Assembly (NCBI RefSeq): GCF_014196515.1
Contig: NZ_JACIDV010000001.1
Span: 62,001 to 126,000 of the forward strand
From: Rhizobium skierniewicense
Lineage (GTDB): Bacteria; Pseudomonadota; Alphaproteobacteria; Rhizobiales; Rhizobiaceae
Direction of reading: 5' to 3'
Length of the DNA stretch: 64,000 nt
Shown here: in pieces, positions 1-9,209 of the stretch
Numbering within the stretch: position 1 is the first letter of the stretch
Layout of the letters: each line of letters starts with the position of its first letter
Program-made: the position numbers and the translations under genes
Notes under the pieces: model-generated
Told to the model about the DNA's origin: nothing
What the model saw: only the letters and a program-made list of their open reading frames with translations
Databases searched by the model: none

Positions 1-1650
1 AAGCAGGCTCTGCTTTTAGAGGCGGCCAGGCTGGGTGAGTACGATCCGGACAAGCCGCTCTTCGGTGTCCCCTTTGCCGTCAAGGACAACATCGATGTCT
101 TGGGCATGCCGACCACGGCGGGGTGCCCCGACTATGCCTATCATCCGGACAAGGATGCGACCGTCGTTCGGCTGCTGAAAGACGCTGGCGCCATCGTCAT
201 CGGCAAAACCAATCTCGATCAGTTCGCGACCGGTCTCGTTGGCGTTCGCTCACCTTATCCCATTCCCAAAAATGCCATCGACCCATCGCTCGTTCCGGGC
301 GGGTCGTCATCCGGATCAGCAGTTGCCACGGCTCACGGTATCGTCAGCTTCGCGTTGGGCACAGATACGGCCGGCTCCGGGCGCATTCCTGCGGGTCTCA
401 ACAACATCGTTGGCTTGAAGCCGAGTGTCGGAGCGCTATCGACAACAGGCGTCGTGCCTGCCTGCCGCACACTGGATTGCGTTTCCATCTTCGCCCTGAC
501 CGTGGATGATGCCCTGGCGGTGTTTTCTGTGACTGCGCAATATGATGAAAGTGATGCCTATTCAAAAGTCCTGCCAGCCAAAGGATATGGGTCCGCCCCT
601 CCGGTTCTGAAGATCGGCGTGCCCGCTCGGCAGGATTTGCAGTTCTTCGGCGATGAGGCGATGGCGGCGGCCTATTCCGATGCCCTGAAGACGCTGGAAC
701 GGTTTGGGCACACGCTTATCGAAATGCCATTCACCGATTTCTACGACGTGGCCAACCTGCTCTACGAGGGAGCGTGGGTCGCGGAACGCTACGCCGCCGT
801 GCAGGCGTTCATGGATGCAAAAGAGGAAAGCTTTCATCCGGTCACACGCAAAATCTATAACGGCGCAAAAAACCTCACCGCTGCCGACGCCTTCAAAGGC
901 TTTTATGCCCTGCAAGCGCTTAAGAGAAAGGTGAGCCCCGTCATCGCTTCGGTCGATGTGATCTGCGTGCCGACGGCACCGCGTCACTACACGCTTGCAG
1001 ACCTGGAAGCGGAACCGATCCGTGAAAATTCTCGCCTCGGCATCTACACGAATTTCGTCAATCTGCTCGACATGTGCGGCATCGCCGTGCCGACCGGCAC
1101 GCGGACCGATGGCCTTCCGGCAAGCGTCACGCTGCTTGCGCCATCCGGCAAGGATGGGCTGGCTGCAACGCTTGCACGGGAGCTTCATAAAGCCAGCGGC
1201 CTTGCACTGGGAGCAACCGGATGGCCGCAAGCCGCGCCCAAACCAGTGGTCGAAGTTGACGAAGATCTCATTGAGCTGGTCGTTGTCGGCGCGCATCTCT
1301 CGGGCATGCCCCTCAACCATCAGCTCAAGGATTTGAACGCGGTGTTCAGCCGTCAGGCAAAGACGCAGGATTGCTATCGTCTCTACGCCCTTTCAGGCAC
1401 GACACCGCCCAAGCCGGGCATGGTGCGGGTGGATGAAAGCGATGGCGGTGAAATCGAGGTTGAGATCTGGAAGCTCACACCTTCGGCCTTTGGCACGTTC
1501 GTCGCAGCCATCCCCGCGCCACTCGGCGTCGGAACCGTGTCATTGGCCGATGGGACGTCTGCAAAGGGCTTTCTTGTGGAGCCGATCGCGCTAAAAGGGG
1601 CGCTGGACATCACGGATTACGGAAGTTGGCGCACATATTGTGCCGGTTGA
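1..1650 (+). CDS. atzF: Allophanate hydrolase, 5'-truncated by window edge
   Basis: Hydrolyses allophanate to ammonium and CO2, the second step of the urea carboxylase route. The reading frame is open from base 1, so the start lies upstream of the window; the first in-frame start-like codon (TTG at 100) is internal. The amidase-signature fold is clear: PFAVKDNIDV carries the catalytic Lys, GGSSSGSAVA the cis-Ser loop, and DTAGSGRIPAG the nucleophilic Ser. The last ~150 residues form the extra C-terminal domain typical of allophanate hydrolases (ELVVVGAHLSGMPLNHQL), which separates this from a plain amidase. A urea carboxylase gene would be expected just upstream, outside the window. The gene ends with TGA at 1648-1650 and converges on the sulfonate operon. 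Confidence 0.9.
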   Translation, partial: KQALLLEAARLGEYDPDKPLFGVPFAVKDNIDVLGMPTTAGCPDYAYHPDKDATVVRLLKDAGAIVIGKTNLDQFATGLVGVRSPYPIPKNAIDPSLVPGGSSSGSAVATAHGIVSFALGTDTAGSGRIPAGLNNIVGLKPSVGALSTTGVVPACRTLDCVSIFALTVDDALAVFSVTAQYDESDAYSKVLPAKGYGSAPPVLKIGVPARQDLQFFGDEAMAAAYSDALKTLERFGHTLIEMPFTDFYDVANLLYEGAWVAERYAAVQAFMDAKEESFHPVTRKIYNGAKNLTAADAFKGFYALQALKRKVSPVIASVDVICVPTAPRHYTLADLEAEPIRENSRLGIYTNFVNLLDMCGIAVPTGTRTDGLPASVTLLAPSGKDGLAATLARELHKASGLALGATGWPQAAPKPVVEVDEDLIELVVVGAHLSGMPLNHQLKDLNAVFSRQAKTQDCYRLYALSGTTPPKPGMVRVDESDGGEIEVEIWKLTPSAFGTFVAAIPAPLGVGTVSLADGTSAKGFLVEPIALKGALDITDYGSWRTYCAG

Positions 1651-1787
1651 GATGGCCTTAGCCAGACCAGCTCGAACCGCGTGTGCGGGTCGGAGCCACC
1701 CTGATGGCGACGGTCGCAGCTGATTCCCGTCAGGAACAGGCGCGACCGTCCGGAGTCCGGCAGTCCGGGCCGTGGCGGGCTCCCTTT

Positions 1788-2957
1788 TCAGGAGCCCGAG
1801 GCGACCTTGACGTTACCGCCATGGCCGCCGCCGCCAAAGACCTGGGTTTTGCCGAACGACGAGCGGATCTGGCCGCGCGGGCCTTCCAGTCCAATTTCGG
1901 GGAACAGGAGTTCGGAGACGCGGTAGGCTTCTTCCAGGTGAGGATAGCCTGACGCGATGACCGTATCGATGCCGATCTCCTGGTATTCACGCAGACGTGC
2001 GGCGATGGTCTTGGGCGATCCGACCAAGGCCGTGCCTGCGCCGGAGCGGACAAGGCCAATCCCAGCCCAGAGGTTTGGTGAGACTTCCAGCTTGTCGCGG
2101 CGTCCGCCGTGAAGTGCCACCATGCGGGCTTGACCGACGGAGTCGGAATTCTTCAGGAACACCTGCTGTGCAGCGGTAATCGTTTCGTCCGATAGTTTGG
2201 AGATGAGGCGATCTGCCGCTTCCCAGGCTTCCTCATCCGTCTCGCGCACGATGAAATGCAGGCGAATGCCGAAGGTTACCTCTCGACCGACAGCAGCGGA
2301 CGCTTTGCGGACCTTCTCGATCTTTTCGGCCACCTGTGCTGGCGGCTCTCCCCAGGTGAGATACTTGTCAATGATGCCAGCCGAGAAATCGATGGCCGCA
2401 TCGGATGAGCCGCCGAAATAGATCGGTGGGCGTGGTTCCTGTACGGGTGGAAGGCCAAGTTCGGCATGGTGGGCCTGAATATATTTGCCATCCAGATGCG
2501 CGCTTCCTGTTTCGATCAGCTTGTTGAACACCTGGAAGAATTCGTCCGCATGGTCGTAGCGCTCGTCATGCGGCAGGAAAATGCCGTCGCCCGCCAGTTC
2601 CTGCGCACTGCCGCCAACCACGATGTTGAGCAGCAGCCGACCGTTGGAAACGCGGTCCAGAGTTGCCGCGAGACGCGCATAATAGGCGGGCGAGGCGACG
2701 CCGGGGCGGATGGCGACGAGGAATTTGAGGTTCTCGGTATAGGCAGCAAGATTGGCGGCCAGAATGAAGGACTCCTCGCATGCCACACCGGTGGGAATGA
2801 GCACGCCGGAATAACCGAGGCGATTGACCGCCTGCGCGATTTCGCGGAAATAGGCAGGGTCCGAAGGTCGGGCCAGATCGTCCGACCCGAGGTAGGAGCC
2901 GTCACCGGAGGACGGAATGAACCAGAGAAAATCGAGGGGCTGCTGAGTTTTGGCCAT
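1788..2957 (-). CDS. ssuD: FMNH2-dependent alkanesulfonate monooxygenase (SsuD-like, LLM class)
   Basis: Bacterial luciferase-like TIM barrel of about 389 residues, the usual SsuD length. It would desulfonate alkanesulfonates to aldehyde and sulfite using reduced FMN and O2 in the cytoplasm. Diagnostic stretches are [15 protein letters not shown] at the N-terminus, [13 protein letters not shown] followed by the ELAGDG and [11 protein letters not shown] segments, and [10 protein letters not shown] in the middle. An ATG also lies at 2966, but the AAGG at about 2967-2970 sits directly against it and 9 nt before the ATG at 2957, so 2957 is preferred. It is the last gene of the ssuACB operon. No SsuE-type FMN reductase is seen; the FAD/NAD(P) protein encoded just upstream may play a redox role. 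The exact substrate is not visible. Confidence 0.85.
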   Translation of the reverse strand: MAKTQQPLDFLWFIPSSGDGSYLGSDDLARPSDPAYFREIAQAVNRLGYSGVLIPTGVACEESFILAANLAAYTENLKFLVAIRPGVASPAYYARLAATLDRVSNGRLLLNIVVGGSAQELAGDGIFLPHDERYDHADEFFQVFNKLIETGSAHLDGKYIQAHHAELGLPPVQEPRPPIYFGGSSDAAIDFSAGIIDKYLTWGEPPAQVAEKIEKVRKASAAVGREVTFGIRLHFIVRETDEEAWEAADRLISKLSDETITAAQQVFLKNSDSVGQARMVALHGGRRDKLEVSPNLWAGIGLVRSGAGTALVGSPKTIAARLREYQEIGIDTVIASGYPHLEEAYRVSELLFPEIGLEGPRGQIRSSFGKTQVFGGGGHGGNVKVASGS

Positions 2958-2986
2958 GGTGGGCATCCTTATTGTCAGTCAAACCG

Positions 2987-4414
2987 TCAGACGGCGTGCA
3001 TGTGCTTCGGAAATTTATGATGTGTGCTCACGGCGTCGGCCACTTCCCGGGCGACGAAGACGGCATGTTCGGTCACTTGCGGCAGGCCCATCAGTTCCCC
3101 GAAGGTTCCCCGCGCCAGCGGCCCTGCGATCAGCAGGTTCCCAATCGGTTCTCCCTTTTGGTCCAGCGCACGCGCATCGAGATCGCAGGCAATGCCGAGA
3201 CCGGTTTCGCAGGCGCTGATCAAACCCTGTTCTGCAAGCCCGGCCAGAAAGGGCTGGGACTGGAGAATATGCTCGTGTGCGGGACCCGTCGTCACCACGA
3301 TGGCGTCGAAGATGTGGTCTTCGACGCCGGGCTTGTCGCGTGTAGACAGCGTAACGCGGAATGCATCTCCGGCTTGTGCCACCTGTTTCAGCCGCGCCGC
3401 GCGGATGCTCAAACGCCCCGCAGCAATGGCGCGATCCAGCGTGTCTTCCACTTGGGGCGCAATGCGGAAACGGTGCGCATCCCAGAACGGACGCGCAAGG
3501 CGCACGATGCGCCGTCGTTCGACGACGGGAAGCGCTCGCCAGATGGCAAAGGCCTGCGCGCGAACGGCATCCAGCACCGCATGCCAGGTCAAGCCCTCAG
3601 CTTCGGCTTCGTTGATCGAGCGTCGGATTCTGTGCAGCAGCGCCGAGGCTTTTGTTGCAGGCTGAGACGAAAAATCACCAAACGGTTCCTGCACATTCGG
3701 TGCGTGACCACGCGAACGCAGACCGCGACGCGATACCGACAGGATGTTGCCACGATGGCCTCGCTTCTCCAGTGACGCGACGACATCGGCTGCGGTCAGT
3801 CCGTTTCCGAGGATGAGCACCTGATCATCTGACGCAATCGCATCGAGGGCGTCGGGCACCGTTACATTGGCAACCAGTTTCGGGTGGTTTGAGAACGGCA
3901 TCAGCGGGCGCAAAAGTGCAGGCGATGGATGGCTGGCAGCCAGAACCACGAATTGCGCTCGCAAGGTGCGACCACTGCTATCGCGGATGTCCCAGTCCTG
4001 ACCCGAGGCGACGATGGAAGTAACCTCGGCCTGGCGATGTTCCACGGCGCCCGATGCCAATAGCGGCGCGATTTCTGAGGCGATATAGTCTCCAAAGACC
4101 TGACGGCGCGGGTAAGGCAGGCCGTCGTGACCGGTCAGCGTCGGATCGGTCACATGTTCATCGGTCGTTGCGAGATACCGCAGGAAGCTTTCGGGATCAT
4201 CGGGGTAAGCCGACATGCGTCCGGCAGGGACGTTGATGCGGTGGGCTGCGTCGTGTGTGCTGTAGGCGAGGCCTGAGCCCAGGCGTTCGCGCGGGTCATA
4301 GACCACGATACGCACGTCACACGCGCTCAGCGCGTTCAGGTGCATCGCGAAAGCCGCGCCGCTAAAGCCACCACCGATGACGGCGACGACAGGCAACTCC
4401 GAGACCTGCGGCAT
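2987..4414 (-). CDS. FAD-NAD(P)-binding oxidoreductase in the sulfonate operon
   Basis: About 475 residues. An N-terminal Rossmann dinucleotide-binding loop, VVAVIGGGFSGAAFAMHL, is followed by LGSGLAYSTHDAAHRINVPAGRM, typical of the COG4529/NAD_binding_9 family. A second nucleotide-binding loop, QVLILGNGLTAADV, is seen near the middle. This two-nucleotide layout suggests electron transfer between NAD(P)H and FAD, but no substrate can be named. An ATG at 4429 would add five residues; the one at 4414 has a G-rich Shine-Dalgarno-like stretch upstream and is preferred. The gene lies between ssuB and the ssuD-like monooxygenase on the same strand, so it probably serves sulfonate or other organosulfur use, possibly supplying reduced flavin. 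That role is inference from position. Confidence 0.75.
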   Translation of the reverse strand: MPQVSELPVVAVIGGGFSGAAFAMHLNALSACDVRIVVYDPRERLGSGLAYSTHDAAHRINVPAGRMSAYPDDPESFLRYLATTDEHVTDPTLTGHDGLPYPRRQVFGDYIASEIAPLLASGAVEHRQAEVTSIVASGQDWDIRDSSGRTLRAQFVVLAASHPSPALLRPLMPFSNHPKLVANVTVPDALDAIASDDQVLILGNGLTAADVVASLEKRGHRGNILSVSRRGLRSRGHAPNVQEPFGDFSSQPATKASALLHRIRRSINEAEAEGLTWHAVLDAVRAQAFAIWRALPVVERRRIVRLARPFWDAHRFRIAPQVEDTLDRAIAAGRLSIRAARLKQVAQAGDAFRVTLSTRDKPGVEDHIFDAIVVTTGPAHEHILQSQPFLAGLAEQGLISACETGLGIACDLDARALDQKGEPIGNLLIAGPLARGTFGELMGLPQVTEHAVFVAREVADAVSTHHKFPKHMHAV

Positions 4415-4447
4415 ATTACACCCCACCATCGAATTTAAGGGTCGTGC

Positions 4448-5206
4448 TCATGCGCTCGCACTGTGTTTCGTCTCGGAAAGAGACAAGGCCAAAAGCTCGG
4501 ACAGGTGCTTTCGCAAGGCCGCAAAGTTCGGCGATGTCCGTTCGCGCTTGCGCGGCAGATCGACAGTCACTTCCTGCAGGATCCGGCCTGGAAAGGGGCG
4601 CATGACGATGATGCGGTCTGCCATGATGATGGCTTCCTCGATATCATGTGTGACAAGCAACAGCGTCGAACCCGCCTCGCTCCAAAGATCGACGAGATGA
4701 TCCTGCAGGTCGGCCCGGGTCATCGCATCTAGAGCGGAGAACGGCTCGTCCAGGAGGAGCACGGATGGTTCTGTAACCAGCGCCCGCGCCAATGCGACGC
4801 GCTGCGCCTGCCCTCCCGAAAGCTCCTTGATCCACCGTGTCTCGTAACCCGCAAGACCGATTTTCTTCAGCACCTGCTGCACGCGGTCGCGGCGTTGGTC
4901 GGCGTCGAGGGAGGAGAGGCCAAAGCCGATATTGTCGGCAACCGTCAGCCAGGGAAACAGCCGGGGCTCCTGAAAGACGATGTTGACCAGAGGGTCGGGC
5001 TTCACAAGGCGTTTGCTATCGAGACGAATTTCGCCACTGCTTGGACTTTCCAGCCCGGATAGCAGGCGCAGAAGCGTGCTCTTGCCGCAACCGGAACCAC
5101 CGATGACGGCAACGACCTCGCCTTCGTCCACGCTGAGGGAAAATCCTTCCAGCGCGTGGGTGCCGTTGGGGTAGACCTTGGAGAGATTGCGGATATCCAT
5201 CATCAT
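4448..5206 (-). CDS. ssuB: Sulfonate ABC transporter ATP-binding protein
   Basis: ATPase of a nitrate/sulfonate/taurine-type importer, 252 residues. Walker A is GGSGCGKSTLL, the Q-loop is FQEPRLFPWLTV, the signature is LSGGQAQRVALARAL, Walker B is VLLLDEPFSALD, and the switch His is in LLVTHDIEEA. The Q-loop with ...EPRLFPW is typical of the SsuB/TauB group. The start overlaps the ssuC stop (TGA at 5203-5205), which indicates translational coupling. It pairs with the permease and binding protein encoded immediately upstream in transcription order. The short C-terminal tail has no regulatory domain. Confidence 0.9.
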   Translation of the reverse strand: MMMDIRNLSKVYPNGTHALEGFSLSVDEGEVVAVIGGSGCGKSTLLRLLSGLESPSSGEIRLDSKRLVKPDPLVNIVFQEPRLFPWLTVADNIGFGLSSLDADQRRDRVQQVLKKIGLAGYETRWIKELSGGQAQRVALARALVTEPSVLLLDEPFSALDAMTRADLQDHLVDLWSEAGSTLLLVTHDIEEAIIMADRIIVMRPFPGRILQEVTVDLPRKRERTSPNFAALRKHLSELLALSLSETKHSASA

Positions 5207-6045
5207 CGCGGCCCACCATGCGTGTCCTGCCAGCGCAGGAAGGGAGCCGTTATTCCGATAACAAGGCTGTCGGTTGCCTTTCCTACGATGGCAAAAATCA
5301 GGATCGCAGCCAGAATCTGGTCTGGTTTTCCAAGCTGCTGACCATCGACCAAGAGGTATCCCAGTCCCTCGGATGCACCCATGAATTCGGCGGCGACAAC
5401 GAACATCCAGCCAAGACCAAGGCCCGACCTCAGCGCCAGCACATAGCCGGGCAGGATGGAGGGCAGCAGAATGCGGCGCACGAGGTCCAAGCCTGACAGT
5501 CGGTAGATGCGGCCGACTTCAACGATCCGCCTGTCAACGCCAACGACCGCGCCATAGACGCCGAGATAGATCGGAAAGAACACGCCGACGCCGATCAGGG
5601 CGATCTTGGAGGCTTCGAAAATACCGAACCAGAGAATGAACAGAGGCACCCAGGCGATGGAAGGGATGGCGCGCAGCGACTGAAGGGTCGGGTCGAGAAT
5701 TCGGGCGGCCCTCGGCAGAAAACCGGTCAGCGCGCCGAGAATTGTTCCTGCCACCGCACCCAGTGCGAACCCCAACAGTACACGTTGCAAGGTAACCCAT
5801 ATATGGGTGAGGAGATCGCCTGAGGTCGCAAGCTCTTGAACCGTCGCCAATATCCGCGACGGCGGTGGCATCAGCCGCCCGCCGATGACGCCCGCGCGGA
5901 CCAGAAGTTCCCATCCCAGGATGACGACAATCGGAAACACGATGCCAACCGCAGGGTGATCAAGCGGCGACAATCGGCGCTCTCGTTTTTCAGGTCTGTC
6001 GATGTCAGCTTGCCGCTTCAGCAGCATCGTATCGAGAAAGGCCAT
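5203..6045 (-). CDS. ssuC: Sulfonate ABC transporter permease
   Basis: Inner-membrane permease of 280 residues with about six hydrophobic segments and the BPD_transp_1 coupling motif region EVGRIYRLSGLDLVRRILLP. SsuC/TauC features include the LPSILPGYVLALRSGLGLGW stretch and a charged N-terminal cytoplasmic tail (KRQADIDRPEKRERRLSPLD) before the first membrane segment. It overlaps ssuB by 4 nt and starts only 6 nt after ssuA in the direction of transcription, so the three are one unit importing aliphatic sulfonates or related organosulfur compounds. Which sulfonate is taken up cannot be read from the permease. Confidence 0.9.
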   Translation of the reverse strand: MAFLDTMLLKRQADIDRPEKRERRLSPLDHPAVGIVFPIVVILGWELLVRAGVIGGRLMPPPSRILATVQELATSGDLLTHIWVTLQRVLLGFALGAVAGTILGALTGFLPRAARILDPTLQSLRAIPSIAWVPLFILWFGIFEASKIALIGVGVFFPIYLGVYGAVVGVDRRIVEVGRIYRLSGLDLVRRILLPSILPGYVLALRSGLGLGWMFVVAAEFMGASEGLGYLLVDGQQLGKPDQILAAILIFAIVGKATDSLVIGITAPFLRWQDTHGGPR

Positions 6046-6051
6046 GGGATA

Positions 6052-7017
6052 TCACTGACCTGCCGCTGGGGCATAGCTTGCGTCGATCAGGCTTGCCACG
6101 GTTGCCTTCACGTCAACATCCGGCTTGATGACACCTGCCTTTTGAAGCGCAAGACCTGCCGCCTCGATGGTTTGCGCCTGCTCGTCGCCGATTTTGGATT
6201 GGCTGAGGTCTGTCCGCTCCAGCTGCCGCGCAATCACGGCATCCGGCAGTTTCGTCGCGGCCACAAGGGCTGCCTTCAGCTTGGCCGGGTCCTTGCGGGC
6301 TTCGTCGCGGGCGCGCTCGTAGGTGGCCAGAACGCGTTTGACGATTGCAGGGTGTTCCTTTGCGAAGTCTTCTCGCACATTCAACACGCCCCAGGAATTA
6401 TTGGCGGGATTGCGATGAAACAGGATGTCGCCATCTTCGATTTCGGCAGATGCCATGATCGGATCAAGACCGGCCCAGGCATCCACATCGCCGCGCTGCA
6501 AAGCCAGACGGCCGTCCGCGTGCTGCAAGAGCACCAGCTTGATGTCTTTTTCGCTCAAGCCCTTTTCCGCAAGCGCCCGAACCAGGAAGATATGGGCGTC
6601 GGTTCCGCGGGTTGCGGCAACCGATTTGCCTTTCAAATCCTCGACCTTGGTGATGCCGGTATCTTTGCGGGTCACCAGTGCCACCCATTCAGGCTTCGAA
6701 TAGACATAGATCGATTTGATGGGGTTGCCGTTGATGCGACCGGCGAGGGCGGCGGCACCGGCCGTGGAGCCGAAGTCGAGCGAGCTTGCATTCAGGAATT
6801 CGAGCGCCTTGTTGGAACCGGCAGATTGTACCCAGGTGATCTTGATGCCGTCTTTTTCGAATTCCTTCTCCAGCAGACCATCACTCTTGAGAAGCAGACT
6901 GACCGGGTTGTAGGTCGCCCAATCGATCCGGATTTCAGAAATGTCCGCAGCATGGGCCTGGCCCAGCGCCACCAGTCCTGCCAATGCACCCAATGCGGAC
7001 GCAATCAATGATCTCAT
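6052..7017 (-). CDS. ssuA: Aliphatic sulfonate ABC transporter substrate-binding protein
   Basis: Periplasmic binding protein of 321 residues with a Sec signal peptide ending near GQAHA-ADI. The body matches the SsuA/NrtA-like type 2 binding fold: the ATYNPVSLLLK, LDFGSTAGAAALAGRINGN and KGKSVAATRGTDAHIFLVRA stretches form the ligand cleft, and PANNSWGVLNVREDFAKEHP is typical for the family. It is the first gene of the operon, so the promoter should lie in 7018-7289, which it shares divergently with the kdp operon. In relatives such operons are induced under sulfate limitation; no CysB/Cbl-type site was identified here. Confidence 0.88.
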   Translation of the reverse strand: MRSLIASALGALAGLVALGQAHAADISEIRIDWATYNPVSLLLKSDGLLEKEFEKDGIKITWVQSAGSNKALEFLNASSLDFGSTAGAAALAGRINGNPIKSIYVYSKPEWVALVTRKDTGITKVEDLKGKSVAATRGTDAHIFLVRALAEKGLSEKDIKLVLLQHADGRLALQRGDVDAWAGLDPIMASAEIEDGDILFHRNPANNSWGVLNVREDFAKEHPAIVKRVLATYERARDEARKDPAKLKAALVAATKLPDAVIARQLERTDLSQSKIGDEQAQTIEAAGLALQKAGVIKPDVDVKATVASLIDASYAPAAGQ

Positions 7018-7194
7018 GTCTCGATCTCCAGATTAGACACATAGCTTCCGGCAAATCGGCGGCATTTGTAATCCGCGCGCTTTTCAAATTTGCGCCCTTT
7101 GGAGAAATATCGACCCTGCCGTGGCGGGCTTGCGTAGCGGAATATTCCGACACGGGACGATCCGCTCCGGCGTCCTGGTTTCAGGCAACGGTCT

Positions 7195-7211
7195 TTATGT
7201 TTTCCTTATGT
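7195..7211 (+). promoter_or_regulatory. Possible KdpE operator: 11-bp-spaced direct repeat
   Basis: TTATGT at 7195-7200 is repeated at 7206-7211, giving an exact 11-bp period in a T-rich stretch about 80 bp before the first kdp ORF. OmpR/PhoB-family regulators such as KdpE bind tandem repeats with one-turn spacing, and known KdpE sites are T-rich. The rest of the 272-bp ssuA-kdp intergenic region (7018-7289) shows no gene and no convincing sigma-70 boxes. The assignment is inference. Confidence 0.4.
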
Positions 7212-7289
7212 GATCGTCCCATCTTCCCAATCGAACCCTGACGCAAACAGGGCGTAGTGTGCGCTTCTCAACCAAATGGAGAAACCCAT

Positions 7290-7373
7290 ATGTCCGACCT
7301 TGTCTTTGTCCTTGGCGGCTGCGCGGTGCTGATCGGCTTTGCCGTTTATGCACGCGGCCTCAATCAGCTGTGA
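7290..7373 (+). CDS. 27-residue membrane peptide upstream of kdpF
   Basis: An ATG at 7290 with a GGAG Shine-Dalgarno at about 7278-7281 opens a 27-codon frame that ends with TGA at 7371-7373. The product is a single hydrophobic helix (LVFVLGGCAVLIGFAVYA) with a short polar tail (RGLNQL). It starts the kdp operon, 7 nt before kdpF. Its size and layout resemble KdpF, the small lipid-like stabiliser of the KdpABC complex, so it may be a second KdpF-like subunit or a leader peptide. The good ribosome binding site and tight spacing argue for translation; function is not known. Confidence 0.55.
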   Translation: MSDLVFVLGGCAVLIGFAVYARGLNQL

Positions 7374-7380
7374 GGGCGGC

Positions 7381-7467
7381 ATGATCGAAGCTTTGCTCGC
7401 GCTGGCCGTTGCCGGCGCTCTTGTCGTCTACCTCGTCGTGACGCTGTTGCGTCCCGAACGCTTCTGA
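7381..7467 (+). CDS. kdpF: Potassium-transporting ATPase subunit KdpF
   Basis: 28 residues: one transmembrane helix ([19 protein letters not shown]) followed by the short RPERF end that parallels the ALINAEAF-type end of enterobacterial KdpF. It lies 19 nt before kdpA. KdpF sits at the membrane interface of KdpA and KdpB and stabilises the complex. Confidence 0.85.
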   Translation: MIEALLALAVAGALVVYLVVTLLRPERF

Positions 7468-7486
7468 CCTTTCGGGGAGAATATCC

Positions 7487-9196
7487 ATGACCATCATCGG
7501 GTGGCTGCAGATCAGCCTCCTTTTCCTCGCCGTGCTCTGCGTCGTCAAACCGCTGGGGCTTTACATGGCGAAGGTTTTTTCGGGCGAAAGAACATTTCTG
7601 TCTCCCGTTCTTCAGCCCATCGAGCGCGGCATTTACCGCGTTGCCGGAACCAGTATGGACAAGGAACAGAACTGGCTGGCCTATACGCTGTCCATGCTCG
7701 CCTTTTCGCTGGCAAGCTTTCTCGTTCTCTATGCTATCCTGCGTCTGCAGGCCTATCTGCCGCTCAATCCGCAGGGCTTTGCCAACGTGCCGCCGGATCT
7801 GGCGTTCAACACTGCGGTCAGCTTCATCACCAACACCAACTGGCAAAACTACGCCGGTGAAGCAACCATGAGCCACTTTAGCCAGATGGCCGGACTGACC
7901 GTGCAGAACTTCCTGTCGGCCGCTGTGGGCATTGCGCTTGCCATGGCCTTTACCCGTGCCTTCATGCGCTCGCAGGCCAGTACGCTGGGCAATTTCTGGG
8001 TCGATATGACCAGAGCCACATTGTATGTTCTGGTGCCGCTGGCCATCGTCGTTGCACTCGTCTTCGTCTGGACCGGCGTGCCTCAGACATTGGATGCCAG
8101 TGTGACCGCAACCACGCTGGAAGGTGCTCAGCAGGTCATTTCGCTCGGCCCCGTCGCCAGCCAGGAGGCCATCAAGCAATTGGGCACCAATGGTGGCGGT
8201 TTCTTCAACGTCAACGCGGCTCACCCCTTTGAAAATCCCTCCGCCTTGTCGAATTACATCAACATCTTCGCGATGCTGTGCGTGTCGTCGGCGCTGGTCT
8301 ACACATTCGGCCAGCTGGTCGGCAACCGCCGCCAGGGCTGGGTGCTGCTATCGGCCATGGCCATCCTACTGATCTCAGGTGTGGCTGTCATCTACTGGGC
8401 GGAAGCGTCGGGCAATTCCATTCTGACCGCATTGGGGGTCGATGCCCTGCAAGGCAACATGGAAGGCAAGGAAGTCCGTTTCGGCCAGGCCATGACGGCA
8501 CTTTACGCAGCCGTCACCACAGGTCTGTCGAACGGCGGTGTCAATGGCATGCATGGCTCCTTCACGGGTCTCGGCGGCCTAGTCCCCATGTTCCTGATCC
8601 AGCTTGGCGAAATCTTGCCGGGTGGCGTCGGCTCAGGCCTCTACGGCATGCTCGTCTTTGCGCTGCTGGCCGTTTTCGTCGCCGGTTTGATGGTGGGAAG
8701 AACGCCGGAATTTCTGGGCAAGAAGATCGAAGGACGGGAAATGAAATGCGCCATGCTGGCCGTTCTCATCCTGCCTGTCGCCATCCTCGGCTTCTCAGCG
8801 GTGTCGGCCATGCTGCCGATGGCGGTTGCGAGCATCGGCACGGCAGGCCCGCACGGGCTTTCGGAAATCCTGTACGCCTACACGTCTGCTGCGGGTAACA
8901 ATGGTTCTGCCTTCGGTGGCCTTTCCGGGAACACCATTTGGTACAATACGACGCTTGGCCTCGCCATGCTGCTGGGTCGCTTCGCCTATGTCATTCCCGT
9001 CATGGCGATTGCCGGTTCGCTGGCGGCAAAGGTCCGCGTTCCCGCGTCCAGCGGCACGTTCCCGACCGATGGCCCGCTCTTTGTCGGCCTTCTCATCGGC
9101 ATCATCATCATCCTCGGCGGGCTGCAATATTTCCCGGCTCTGGCGCTCGGACCCATCGTCGAACATTTCGCGATGCTGGCCGGTCAGACCTTCTAA
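7487..9196 (+). CDS. kdpA: Potassium-transporting ATPase potassium-binding subunit
   Basis: 569 residues with ten or more hydrophobic segments, full length for KdpA. This subunit is the potassium channel-like part of the KdpFABC P-type ATPase, related to the Trk/Ktr superfamily. Filter-loop regions are visible at [46 protein letters not shown] and [15 protein letters not shown]. The start ATG at 7487 follows a GGGGAGA Shine-Dalgarno. The frame ends 13 nt before kdpB and the two are clearly co-transcribed. Confidence 0.96.
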   Translation: MTIIGWLQISLLFLAVLCVVKPLGLYMAKVFSGERTFLSPVLQPIERGIYRVAGTSMDKEQNWLAYTLSMLAFSLASFLVLYAILRLQAYLPLNPQGFANVPPDLAFNTAVSFITNTNWQNYAGEATMSHFSQMAGLTVQNFLSAAVGIALAMAFTRAFMRSQASTLGNFWVDMTRATLYVLVPLAIVVALVFVWTGVPQTLDASVTATTLEGAQQVISLGPVASQEAIKQLGTNGGGFFNVNAAHPFENPSALSNYINIFAMLCVSSALVYTFGQLVGNRRQGWVLLSAMAILLISGVAVIYWAEASGNSILTALGVDALQGNMEGKEVRFGQAMTALYAAVTTGLSNGGVNGMHGSFTGLGGLVPMFLIQLGEILPGGVGSGLYGMLVFALLAVFVAGLMVGRTPEFLGKKIEGREMKCAMLAVLILPVAILGFSAVSAMLPMAVASIGTAGPHGLSEILYAYTSAAGNNGSAFGGLSGNTIWYNTTLGLAMLLGRFAYVIPVMAIAGSLAAKVRVPASSGTFPTDGPLFVGLLIGIIIILGGLQYFPALALGPIVEHFAMLAGQTF

Positions 9197-9209
9197 AGGA
9201 AACCTCTTC

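Noticed and set aside
562..1320. Long minus-strand frame of 252 codons
   Set aside because: It is the complement of the allophanate hydrolase gene, has no family features and is a GC-driven shadow.
1776..1798. Hairpin CGGGCTCC/GGAGCCCG as terminator
   Set aside because: It overlaps the end of the ssuD-like gene and has no T run in either direction.
8826..9209. 5' extension of kdpB
   Set aside because: Overlaps kdpA, not KdpB-like; ATG 9210 has a ribosome site.
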